A stretch of DNA of 30,812 nucleotides from CAZJJK01 sp964546285 (lineage in GTDB: Bacteria > Spirochaetota > Spirochaetia > Treponematales > Breznakiellaceae). The first letter of the stretch is position 1. Every line of letters begins with the position of its first letter. Made by a program: the position numbers and the translations under genes. Under the pieces are notes generated by a model, which made no database searches, was not told where the DNA came from, and saw only the letters and a list, made by a program, of their open reading frames with translations. The DNA lies in contig CAZJJK010000027.1 of the NCBI GenBank assembly GCA_964546285.1, positions 1 to 30,812 on the forward strand, read 5' to 3'. Below, one piece after another: positions 21,375-29,268 of the stretch.

Positions 21375-22567
21375 ACGGCCTCCGGCGAACGCCGCTTGAG
21401 ACGCATGATGAAGGCGTTCAGGATGAGGATTAAGGTAAAAAGGACGATGCCGACGGAAAACAGCATTTGATTGTGCCGCCCCTGGGCGTAGCCCATCTCC
21501 AGCGCGATGGTGGCGGTCAAGGTGCGGACACTGTCCAGCGGCGAGGACGGCAGCTGGGAGGAATTCCCGGCCACGAGGATGACGGCCATGGTTTCGCCCA
21601 CCGCCCGCGAGACGCCCAGGATGATGCCCGCGATTATTCCGGAACGAGATGGCGGAACCACCACCCGCCAAGCCGTCTGGACCTTGGTGGCGCCGAGCGC
21701 GAGCGAAGCCTCTCGGTAGGCCCGCGGCACCGCCCGCAGCGAGGTTTCGGCCACGGCGACGATGGTGGGCAGGATCATTATGGCTAGGATGAGGGAAGCG
21801 GCTAAAAGCGAACTGCCGGAAGCGGCGTGAAAGGCGGCTTTGATACCGGGAACAACCACCATGAGGCCGAAAAAGCCGTAGACGACGGACGGGATGCCGG
21901 CCAATAGATCGATGCCGCCCCGAACCAGGGCGGCGAGGCGCGGCGGCAGGAATTCCGCCATAAAGACCGAGGCGAGCAGGGCCAAGGGCACGGCGATTAC
22001 GGCCGCGCCCGCGGTCGCCAGAATGGTGGCGACGATCATCGGCAGGATGCCGTACACCTTGTCGTAGCTTGGCCGCCAGGACAGACCGCCTAAGAAGGCG
22101 CCTAGTCCATAGGCCGGCTCCGGTAGCAGGATATGGATTTTCTTGCTGAGGGCAGCGATGGCGCCTGGGTAGATAAGGCTATGGACATACGCCTCGGGGT
22201 ACTTCTTCTCCGCCCCGTCGGCCGCGATAAAGCGTACGGCCAGCCGGGGATCGACCTCGCTATAATCGATCGCGAAATTGACTTTTCTCGTTCCTTCCCC
22301 GTCGGCAAATTCGATCTCCACCTCTTCCGTCCCCTCGTTCAGGTCGATGAAGGTTCCCCCGTTGTCATAGAAAACCCCATTGACGCTGAGACGATCGATA
22401 CGTTCCGCCACGAGCCGGACGGTTTTGGCGGTGGGACCGATAAAGGGCTCCGCGCCCTGAACGAACACAAAGCCGATGATGGCTGCCAGCGCCGCCGCCG
22501 ATAGAACGGACACCGCGGCGACAAGGCGCGTAAACAGACGGTCATATATTTGGCGGCTCAATTTCAT
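21371..22567 (-). CDS. pstC: phosphate ABC transporter permease PstC with large first periplasmic loop
   Basis: PstC is the second membrane subunit of the phosphate importer. From the ATG at 22567 it has 398 residues, about 100 more than the common length. The extra sequence lies after the first helix (LVAAVSVLSAAALAAIIGFVFVQG) and before the permease core: about 110 polar residues (VNGVFYDNGGTFIDLNEGTEEVEIEF...AVRFIAADGAEKKYPEAYVHSL) that should form a beta-rich periplasmic domain. The core is normal: LPMIVATILATAGAAVIAVPLALLASVFMAEFL, GIPSVVYGFFGLMV, and SLRAVPRAYREASLALGATKVQT. An ATG at 22597 is in frame, but it lies inside a stem-loop, so 22567 is preferred. The gene overlaps pstA by 4 bases. 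Confidence 0.93.
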   Translation of the reverse strand: MKLSRQIYDRLFTRLVAAVSVLSAAALAAIIGFVFVQGAEPFIGPTAKTVRLVAERIDRLSVNGVFYDNGGTFIDLNEGTEEVEIEFADGEGTRKVNFAIDYSEVDPRLAVRFIAADGAEKKYPEAYVHSLIYPGAIAALSKKIHILLPEPAYGLGAFLGGLSWRPSYDKVYGILPMIVATILATAGAAVIAVPLALLASVFMAEFLPPRLAALVRGGIDLLAGIPSVVYGFFGLMVVVPGIKAAFHAASGSSLLAASLILAIMILPTIVAVAETSLRAVPRAYREASLALGATKVQTAWRVVVPPSRSGIIAGIILGVSRAVGETMAVILVAGNSSQLPSSPLDSVRTLTATIALEMGYAQGRHNQMLFSVGIVLFTLILILNAFIMRLKRRSPEAV

Positions 22568-22590
22568 GGCATATTTCCCAGATGGATTTC

Positions 22591-22619
22591 CCGCCATCCG
22601 GCTTCCAGCCGAACGGCGG
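22591..22619 (-). promoter_or_regulatory. intercistronic stem-loop between pstS and pstC
   Basis: CCGCC (22591-22595) pairs with GGCGG (22615-22619), and inside it CGGCT (22599-22603) pairs with AGCCG (22607-22611), with a 3-nt loop and two 3-nt internal bulges. Such a structure after a binding-protein gene can protect the upstream message and lower downstream expression, which would give PstS in excess over PstCAB. Confidence 0.55.
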
Positions 22620-22638
22620 GGGCGAGAGAACGCTTAAC

Positions 22639-23460
22639 TTAACGGACGGCGATCCAGTTGGTGCCGGCGATGGTTTGGCCTTCGGCTGTCATGATCCAAT
22701 CCAGGAAGGCCGCGGCTTCAGCGGAAAGCTTTTCGGCGCGGTAGAGCACCAGGAAAGGCCGGGCGATCTTGAAGCCGCCGTTCACCACGTTGGCGGTGCT
22801 GGCGTCCACCCCGCCAACCTTGAGCGGCTTTACCGAGCCGTCAACCGAGCCCAGGGAGATATAGCCGATCGCGTCCGCGTTCTTGGACAGCTCGGCCTTA
22901 ACCCCGCCCGTGCCATCGAATTCGGTGGCGCCCAGAACCAGCTTGTCCTGGAACTTGACGATTTCCTCAAAGGCGCCGCGGGTACCGGAACCGGGCTCGC
23001 GGGAAACAACCGCGATAGCGGCGTCGTTGCCGCCGACTTCCTTCCAGTTGGTGATAACGCCGGTGTAGATTTTCTGGATCTGGTCCAAGCTGAGATCGGA
23101 AACGGGATTGGACGGATGGACGATAGCCGCGATGCCGTCTACGGCGATGGTCAGCTCCGTCAGTCCGTAACCTTTCTCGGCGGTTTTTAAGTCGCGGCTG
23201 GACATGCCCAGCTCGCTCGTGCCCTCGTTAGCCGCCTTGATTCCGTCAGAGGAGCCGGTGCCGTTGATGTTGACGCTTATGTTCGGATGAGCGGCCATGT
23301 ATTTGGCGGCGAGCTTCTCCATCAGCGGGGTGACGGAGGTGGAGCCGGCAAGCTTAATGGTATAAGGGGCCGGACCGGCGGCCTCTCCCTGACCAGCGGC
23401 GAAGGCCGGCAAGAGCGACAGGGCGGATAAGATAACAGCGATGATGGTACGTCGATTCAT
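22639..23460 (-). CDS. pstS: phosphate-binding protein PstS
   Basis: PstS is the periplasmic phosphate receptor of the importer, 273 residues from the ATG at 23460. The signal peptide is MNRRTIIAVILSALSLLPAF followed by AAGQGEA, a spirochaete-like cleavage region without a cysteine. Phosphate-contact motifs are visible: LAGSTSVTPLMEKLA, NGTGSSDGIKAANEGTSELGMSSRDL, DGIAAIVHPSNPV, and VVSREPGSGTRGAFEE. GGAG lies about six bases before the ATG; a TTG two codons upstream is less likely. The leader just upstream (about 23476-23503) can fold into a GGTC/GACC-centred hairpin. A promoter is not visible, because only about 80 bp remain before the assembly gap. Confidence 0.96.
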   Translation of the reverse strand: MNRRTIIAVILSALSLLPAFAAGQGEAAGPAPYTIKLAGSTSVTPLMEKLAAKYMAAHPNISVNINGTGSSDGIKAANEGTSELGMSSRDLKTAEKGYGLTELTIAVDGIAAIVHPSNPVSDLSLDQIQKIYTGVITNWKEVGGNDAAIAVVSREPGSGTRGAFEEIVKFQDKLVLGATEFDGTGGVKAELSKNADAIGYISLGSVDGSVKPLKVGGVDASTANVVNGGFKIARPFLVLYRAEKLSAEAAAFLDWIMTAEGQTIAGTNWIAVR

Positions 23461-23538
23461 AGTCAACTCCTTCTAGGTCGTGATGGACCTTATCCTAGAG
23501 CGAGTTGATGAGGAAACGATGTGCGTATGGTTAATAAA

Positions 23539-23638
23539 NNNNNNNNNNNNNNNNNNNNNNNNNNNNNNNNNNNNNNNNNNNNNNNNNNNNNNNNNNNNNN
23601 NNNNNNNNNNNNNNNNNNNNNNNNNNNNNNNNNNNNNN
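23539..23638. other. assembly gap (100 N)
   Basis: The run of 100 N is a gap of unknown size. It hides the start of cheA and the promoters of the divergent che and pst operons. Confidence 0.98.
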
Positions 23639-25675
23639 GCGCTAGGCCAAAGCCTGCGCTCGGGCGCCGTGCCGCCGCGCGCCTACTTGTCGGCCGGGTT
23701 CGATCTCATGCGGGCGGCGGCGCGGCGCCGAACGGCGGACGCCGACCTAGCAGCCGCTATCTCCGAATGGGAAGCCAGCGCTCCAACGAACGCGGCGAAA
23801 GGAGACGCGGCGGTCAGCGCGCCGCTTAAAACGGCGGAAAAAGCCGAAGCAAACCCGCGAGCGGCGGGGAAGGGCGGCAAGGCTGGAGCTGGAGGCGGAA
23901 GCCCTAAGGCCTCGGCCAAAACGGAAATTGCCGGAGTCGGAAAAGCTAGCGGCGTTTTTTCGCACGACAGCGAAGCCTTCAGGATCTTCATGCTGGAAGC
24001 GGGCGAACGCCTAACCGAAGCCGAGGACCGTTGTATCCATCTGGAGAACGATCCCGAAGACGCCGCTTCCTGCGACGAACTTTTCCGCATCTTTCACACC
24101 TTCAAGGGCGAATGCGGTTTCTTCCGCCTTTCCACTATCGGCGGTTTGGCCCATTCCCTGGAAAATCTGCTGGATCTTATCAGAAAACGCGACCTTAAAA
24201 TAAACCGCGAAATCATCGACCTGCTCCTTCAAGGTATAGACCGCTTCAAGGCTTTACTAGACAACCTCCAAAACCAGGATGTCACGATACTGAACCCGGT
24301 CGACGTATCGGACCTAGAGACACGTATAAGCGAGGTCCTAAATCGGGATCATCTCAGTATCGGCGAAAAACTCGTCAATTCCGGCTTAATCAGCGAAGCC
24401 GAACGGGTGGAAATTCTCTACAAGCAGAAGGAAGCGAGTTACACGAAAAAGTTTGGGGATCTGGTCGTGGAAAATCGTTTAGCGTCGAAGAATGAGGTGG
24501 AAGCGGCGTTGTCCGCCGGTCCGGCGGTTAAACGCTCCGACGAGCGCTTCATTAAGGTACGCGCGTCCCAAATCGATTTTCTGGTGGACATGATCGGCGA
24601 ACTTATCATCGTCCAAAACCAATTGAAGGCGCGCGACCACGATCTGGCGCCGCTCCGCAAGATTACCAAAGAAATACAGAACGCCGCCTTGGTGCTGCGC
24701 ACGACGAACATCAAGGGCCTATCCGTATCCGTCCACCGCGCCTTGCGCGATGTGGCTGAGAAACTGGGTAAAAAGATTGAATACCGCGGCTTGGGCGAGG
24801 AGTTGGAGATAGACCGCAATTTAGTGGAGGATTTGAGCGAACCTCTGCTCCATTTGGTGAGGAACGCGGCCAGCCACGGCATTGAAAGCCCGGAAGAGCG
24901 TCGCGCCGCCGGCAAGAGCGAGATTGGCCTTATCAGCTTTATCGCCGAACGGCGCGGCAATTCCATCATTGTCGGTATAGAGGACGACGGCCGCGGCTTG
25001 AATCGGGAGCTCATCCTGAACAAGGCGGTGAGCATCGGCCTAGTCGACCAAGCCAAGGCGTCGGCAATGACCGACAAGGAGGCGTATGAGCTTATCTTCC
25101 TGCCCGGTTTTTCCACCGCGAGCGATGTCGGCATGATTTCCGGCCGCGGCGTCGGCATGGATATCGTTAAGAATTTCGCCTTAGCCAGGCGGGGCCGCGT
25201 TGAGACCGCCACCGAAGCCGGCCGCTTTACCCGTTTCCTGCTTCATTTTCCGGTCAGCACGGCCATCATCGACGCTATGTTGGTCAAGGTGGGCCGTTTG
25301 AGCTTCGCCCTGCCTGTCCAAAACGTGATCGAAGCCTTCGATTTGCGCGGCGCGCGGCGGCATGAGCTGGGCAAGGGAACCGACGTGGTGGATCTGCGCG
25401 GTACGGTGCTGCCCATCATCGATCTGGATCGCTATTTCGGCGAAAAGACGGAAGAGGCGAACCGAAGGATGGGCGTGGTGATAGAAGACGCGGCCGGCAA
25501 GCGCTATGTCTTCAGCGTCGCGTCGGTGCTGGGCAAGCGGGAAACGGTAATCAAGTCCCTGGGAAAATTGCTGCGCGGCGTCAAAGCGGTCAGTTCCGGA
25601 ACGGTTCTGCCCGGGGGCGAGGTCGGCTATATCATCGATATCGATACAATAGTTCGCGACGAAACCGGAACTTGA
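23639..25675 (+). CDS. cheA: chemotaxis histidine kinase CheA, variant architecture (5' end lost in gap)
   Basis: This is the hybrid-free histidine kinase of a chemosensory array; 678 residues are visible. Order: an Ala-rich linker; an HPt (P1) domain with the phosphorylatable His encoded at 24095-24097 in RIFHTFKGECGF; no recognisable P2; a module of about 55 residues (SIGEKLVNSGLISEAERVEILYKQ...FGDLVVENRLASKNEVEAAL) resembling the N-domain of type II secretion ATPases; the P3 dimerisation helices (RFIKVRASQIDFLVDMIGELIIVQNQL); the P4 ATPase with HLVRNAASHGIESPEER, EDDGRGLN, GFSTAS and GRGVGMDIVKN; and a P5 CheW-like domain (FALPVQNVIEAF...VLPIIDLDRYFG). The sequence before the gap is equally well explained as the pstS leader, so the start is unresolved. 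cheW follows 10 bp later. Confidence 0.92.
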   Translation, partial: ALGQSLRSGAVPPRAYLSAGFDLMRAAARRRTADADLAAAISEWEASAPTNAAKGDAAVSAPLKTAEKAEANPRAAGKGGKAGAGGGSPKASAKTEIAGVGKASGVFSHDSEAFRIFMLEAGERLTEAEDRCIHLENDPEDAASCDELFRIFHTFKGECGFFRLSTIGGLAHSLENLLDLIRKRDLKINREIIDLLLQGIDRFKALLDNLQNQDVTILNPVDVSDLETRISEVLNRDHLSIGEKLVNSGLISEAERVEILYKQKEASYTKKFGDLVVENRLASKNEVEAALSAGPAVKRSDERFIKVRASQIDFLVDMIGELIIVQNQLKARDHDLAPLRKITKEIQNAALVLRTTNIKGLSVSVHRALRDVAEKLGKKIEYRGLGEELEIDRNLVEDLSEPLLHLVRNAASHGIESPEERRAAGKSEIGLISFIAERRGNSIIVGIEDDGRGLNRELILNKAVSIGLVDQAKASAMTDKEAYELIFLPGFSTASDVGMISGRGVGMDIVKNFALARRGRVETATEAGRFTRFLLHFPVSTAIIDAMLVKVGRLSFALPVQNVIEAFDLRGARRHELGKGTDVVDLRGTVLPIIDLDRYFGEKTEEANRRMGVVIEDAAGKRYVFSVASVLGKRETVIKSLGKLLRGVKAVSSGTVLPGGEVGYIIDIDTIVRDETGT

Positions 25676-25685
25676 GGAGGCGGAC

Positions 25686-26198
25686 ATGGAACAAGCGAGA
25701 CGGAGGACGATGACAGGGGAACGGTTCCTCAGCTTCGTTCTCGGCGGTGAGGAATACTGCATCGAGATAACCAAGGTGCGGGAAATCATGGCGATGACGA
25801 CGATCACGCCATTACCCCAGACCCCTTCCTTTATTAAGGGTGTTATCAATCTGCGCGGCAAGATCATACCCATCATCGATCTGCGCTTAAAGCTGGGCAT
25901 GCCGGCGAAAGAGTACACCGACCGCACCTGCATCATCGTCGTCGATCTGTCGCAGGCTGGCGATTTGAGTCATATCGGCGTGGTGGTGGACAGCATTCAG
26001 GAAGTGGTCGGCATTCCCAAGGAAAAGATCACCCAGTTGGCGTACGTCAACGCGCGGATCAAGGCGGAATATATCAGGGGCATCGCCGAGTCCGAAAAAG
26101 GGGTGAAGATAGTTTTGGACGCCGGCAAGGTCCTCAGCGAGGAAGAAGTCGGTTTGGTTGAGGGTCTTGGCAAGTCGGCCCCCGATTCGGTGGCCTAA
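25686..26198 (+). CDS. cheW: chemotaxis coupling protein CheW
   Basis: CheW links receptors to CheA in the signalling array. The 170-residue protein is a single CheW domain: FLSFVLGGEEYCIEITKVREIM, TPLPQTPSFIKGVINLRGKIIPIIDLRLKLGM, then CIIVVDLSQAGDLSHIGVVVDSIQEVVGI, with the typical C-terminal IRGIAESEKGVKIVLDAGKVLS. Conserved NLRG and the following hydrophobic surface are intact. GAGGAGG lies five bases before the ATG. It sits between cheA and the receptor gene, so all core-complex parts are co-transcribed. Confidence 0.97.
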   Translation: MEQARRRTMTGERFLSFVLGGEEYCIEITKVREIMAMTTITPLPQTPSFIKGVINLRGKIIPIIDLRLKLGMPAKEYTDRTCIIVVDLSQAGDLSHIGVVVDSIQEVVGIPKEKITQLAYVNARIKAEYIRGIAESEKGVKIVLDAGKVLSEEEVGLVEGLGKSAPDSVA

Positions 26199-26217
26199 AC
26201 AGGGAGAGGAAGGTATT

Positions 26218-27837
26218 ATGGCGTTAAAACTGCGTACTAAATTACTATTCGGCTTTATCATAGTCGCCCTGATCGGCGCTGGTATTGGTGTTTTCGGCGT
26301 CATCAACCTTAATATGGCGCGAACCAGCTTGGACACGATGTACAACAATAACACCCTGGCGATCAGCAACCTCGTGTACATGAAATCGTATTTCATGGAA
26401 GCCAGGCTCTACGCCACCAAGCTTTCCATGGTCAAAACGGCGGCGGAGGCTGAGGATCTGGCCGACTAGTTCCATGCCGTCGTTGAGGCAGCCAAAGAAC
26501 GGGCCGCCCTCTATGAGGCGACCATCATCGACGATGAGGACCAGGACTTATTTGACGAATACGTCAAAACCAAGGACGCGTATTTCGCCGTAACGGATCA
26601 GATCGTGGTGGCGGCCTTGGACGGTAATTTCGCGCTGGCCCAGGCCATGGCCCTGGATACGGCCGCCGGCAGCGCCGCCGCTAATGCCGCCCTGCACCAA
26701 AGCGCCGTGGACGCGCTCGTATCGTTCAACGAGGAAAGCGCCGAGACCATGAACGTGACTTCCGCCGCCACGGTGGGTATCTCGATCAGCCTGATGATAC
26801 TATTGACTATTATCGGCCTAGCCATGTCCGTCTTCATGGGCATCTGGCTCGGCGTTTTCGCCACCTCGCGGCCATTGATGAAGCTATCGGCCACGCTGCG
26901 TTCGGGCGCCATCCAAATCTCCTCCGCCTCCAGCCAGCTGTCCGAATCCGCCCAGGACTTGGCTAACGGCGCCACCGAACAGGCCTCGGGTATAGAGGAA
27001 ACATCGTCCTCCATGGAGGAACTCGCTTCCATGGTCAAGCAGAATCTGGCCAATTCCCGTGAGGAAAGCCTGCTCGCCGAAAAAGCCAGTTCAGCCTCCC
27101 AGGAGGGCAACCAGGATATCGTCAAAATGGTGGAATCAATGAACGAGATCGCCAAATCCTCCGAGGAAGTGGGCAATGTCATCAAGCTGATCGAGGATAT
27201 CTCGTTCCAGACCAACATCCTCGCCTTGAACGCGGCGGTGGAGGCGGCTCGCGCCGGAGAAGCGGGCATGGGCTTCGCCGTGGTGGCCGACGAGGTTAAG
27301 AACCTGGCCAACCGCAGCGCGGAAGCGGCCAAAGATACGGCCCGGATGATAGAGGATTCCATCCACAAATCCGCCGATGGGCTAAAGCTTGCCCAGCGGG
27401 TCGCCGAAGCCTTCAAGGGTATCTTGGCCAATTCCAACAAATTGGCGGAGATGTCCAAGGAAGTGGAATCGGCCAGCGTCCAGCAGGACACGGGCATCAA
27501 CCAAGTGACGAAGGCGATGATCCAGTTCGATACGGTGGTTCAAGCCAACGCCAGCTCGGCCGAGGAATCGGCCAGCTCGGCTGAGGAACTTGCCGGCCAA
27601 GCGGCCTCCTTGATGAAAATCGTTTCCGATTTAACCAAGCTAGTCATGGGCAAAGAAGATACGAACGATAGGGAAGCGGCTACTTATCAGATCCATCATC
27701 AAACGCCGAGCGCCGCTCGACCGGCGGCGCCAAAACCAGCGCGGCTCACGCCGCAAACCGCGGCGCCGAGGATCAAGGAGATCGATCCCGAGAAGCTTAT
27801 CCCCTTTGAGGATGACGAGGAGCTGAAGCATAGCTAG
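26218..27837 (+). pseudogene. methyl-accepting chemotaxis protein gene interrupted by an in-frame TAG at codon 84
   Basis: The reading frame from ATG 26218 (GGGAGAGGAAGG before it) to TAG 27835 encodes a complete 539-residue receptor except for a TAG at 26467-26469. Before it: TM1 (LLFGFIIVALIGAGIGVFGVINL) and the start of a four-helix sensor. After it, in the same frame: the rest of the sensor, TM2 (ISLMILLTIIGLAMSVFMGIWLGVF), no clear HAMP domain, and the signalling hairpin ISFQTNILALNAAVEAARAG, GMGFAVVADEVKNLANRSAEAA. A Pro/Ala linker leads to a tail, EIDPEKLIPFEDDEE, of a kind many receptors carry. CAG (Gln) to TAG by one transition is the simplest origin. A downstream GTG at 26605 could restart a product lacking TM1 and most of the sensor. 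It may also be a sequencing error. Confidence 0.88.
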
Positions 27838-27973
27838 GGAGAAGCGTACGAACGGATTAAGGCAGCTAGACCGTTCAGCTCAAGCGGCGCCCGCCAGCCA
27901 GGCGGACGCCGCCTCCTTTGCTGGGCCCGCTCCGGCGTCCTCTATCCCGCCGAGCGGTCTATCGGCGCGCGGC

Positions 27974-28726
27974 TTGGAAGAGCTTCGCTATTTGGTGAAA
28001 AAGCGCCTTGGCATCCATATCGCTCCCGACAAAAGCTATCTGCTTGAGAGCAAATTCGCCAAACTCCTCAAAGCCGGCGACCGGAACGCGGATGACATCA
28101 TCGAGGACTTGAAACGCGGATCGGAGGATACGGAGCTGACGCTGGCCCAGTTCATCACCACGGGCCACACTTATTTTTTCCGCGAAAGCGAGCACCTGGA
28201 TTATCTCATAGCCGATATAAAAAAAAGAGGCATCGCGCGGCCGCGGATATGGTGCGCGGCCAGTTCGACCGGCGAGGAAGCGTATTCTATCGCAATCGCC
28301 ATGATGGAAGCGGGCATCAGCGATTACCTGCTCCTCGCCAGCGACGTGAACATTCAAGCGCTTCAGACTTGCCGCTTGGGCCTGTATCGGGAAAGCAGCC
28401 TCAGAGCGCTCTCTCCCACCCTGCGTCAGCGCTATTTCCAAAAAGCCGATGCTTTTTGGCGCGTCAACTTCGATCTCATCAAACGGCCTGTCCTCAAACG
28501 CCTCAATTTGCTTCATTCATTGAAATTCGAGGATAGTTTCCATTATGTTTTTTGCCGCAACGTGTTCATCTACTTCGATAACCAAACGCAGCGCCAAGCC
28601 GTGGAAACCATCCTCGATAATCTAGCCGAGGGCGGCCGCCTCTTCGTTGGACTATCCGAAGCCTTGCTGCACCTCGCCGACAGGCTCGTCAGCGTGGCGC
28701 CGTCGATCTACGCGAGGAAACGGTGA
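27974..28726 (+). CDS. cheR: chemotaxis protein methyltransferase CheR
   Basis: CheR methylates receptor glutamates with S-adenosylmethionine. The 250-residue protein has the N-terminal helical domain (LRYLVKKRLGIHIAPDKSYLLESKFAKLL) and the catalytic domain with ITTGHTYFFRES, the SAM site RIWCAASSTGEEAYSIAIAM, LASDVNIQAL, YVFCRNVFIYFDNQTQ and LFVGLSEALLHLA. The start is uncertain: a TTG at 27974 gives the canonical N-terminus, but there is no good ribosome site, and the frame remains open upstream to the receptor stop with no ATG or GTG. 136 bp separate it from the receptor gene. Its stop overlaps the cheD GTG. Confidence 0.93.
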   Translation: MEELRYLVKKRLGIHIAPDKSYLLESKFAKLLKAGDRNADDIIEDLKRGSEDTELTLAQFITTGHTYFFRESEHLDYLIADIKKRGIARPRIWCAASSTGEEAYSIAIAMMEAGISDYLLLASDVNIQALQTCRLGLYRESSLRALSPTLRQRYFQKADAFWRVNFDLIKRPVLKRLNLLHSLKFEDSFHYVFCRNVFIYFDNQTQRQAVETILDNLAEGGRLFVGLSEALLHLADRLVSVAPSIYARKR

Positions 28727-29268
28727 ACGGCGAAAACCTAACGGCTCTGGTGGAAGACGCGGACCGCTATTACCTCAAACCCGGCTTCGTCTTCGTCAGC
28801 GAAAAGGCCGCCGCGATCCATACGGTGCTCGGCTCCTGCGTCGCCGTCTGCGTCTATGATCGCCGGCGGCGCTATGGCGGCATGAACCATTTCATGCTGC
28901 CGCGTTCTCCCCGCGGCGCGCCGACATCCAAGTTCGGCGACGCCGCCATGGCCGCCCTGTTCAAAACCTTCAATGATTTCGGTTCGCGCTGGGAGGATTT
29001 GGAGGCCCAGCTGTACGGGGGCTCATGGTTGGCGAATAATCGGCAATCACGGGAAGTCGGCACGGAGAACGTCCAAACCGCCCGATCGTATCTGCGGCGG
29101 TACGGCATCGCGCTAGTTTCGGAGGATGTCGGCGGCATACTCGGCCGCAAGATCGTTTTCCTATCGGAGCTCAATCGAGTGTTCGTGTACAAGTTGTCGG
29201 ACATTAGGAAGGCGGATTATTTCGATTACCGCGACCCGAGGCGCGAACTGTATGGCCGGGCGAATTAG
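28723..29268 (+). CDS. cheD: chemoreceptor glutamine deamidase CheD
   Basis: CheD deamidates receptor glutamines and can bind CheC or CheY-type partners. The 181-residue protein shows the catalytic pair: Cys39 in HTVLGSCVAVCVYD and His56 in GGMNHFMLPR, followed by KFGDAAMAAL, QLYGGSW, and a C-terminal GGILGRKIVFLSELNRVFVYKL. It starts with a GTG that overlaps the cheR stop (GTGA), so it is translationally coupled. The next gene, cheB, begins inside its 3' end. A CheC homologue is not present in the window. Confidence 0.95.
   Translation: MNGENLTALVEDADRYYLKPGFVFVSEKAAAIHTVLGSCVAVCVYDRRRRYGGMNHFMLPRSPRGAPTSKFGDAAMAALFKTFNDFGSRWEDLEAQLYGGSWLANNRQSREVGTENVQTARSYLRRYGIALVSEDVGGILGRKIVFLSELNRVFVYKLSDIRKADYFDYRDPRRELYGRAN

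Noticed and set aside
23480..23538. Proposed cheA N-terminus before the N run
   Set aside because: The frame across an N run of unknown length is meaningless, and the sequence is better explained as the pstS leader with its hairpin.
24439..25212. 257-codon minus-strand frame opposite cheA
   Set aside because: Composition is Ser/Arg-rich as expected for an antisense shadow of the conserved kinase domain.
26467..26469. Pyrrolysine or other recoding at the TAG
   Set aside because: No receptor is known to need it, no recoding structure is visible, and a CAG-to-TAG change explains it more simply.
26598..27500. 300-codon minus-strand frame opposite the chemoreceptor
   Set aside because: Shadow of the receptor's repetitive helical signalling domain; no ribosome site or known domain.
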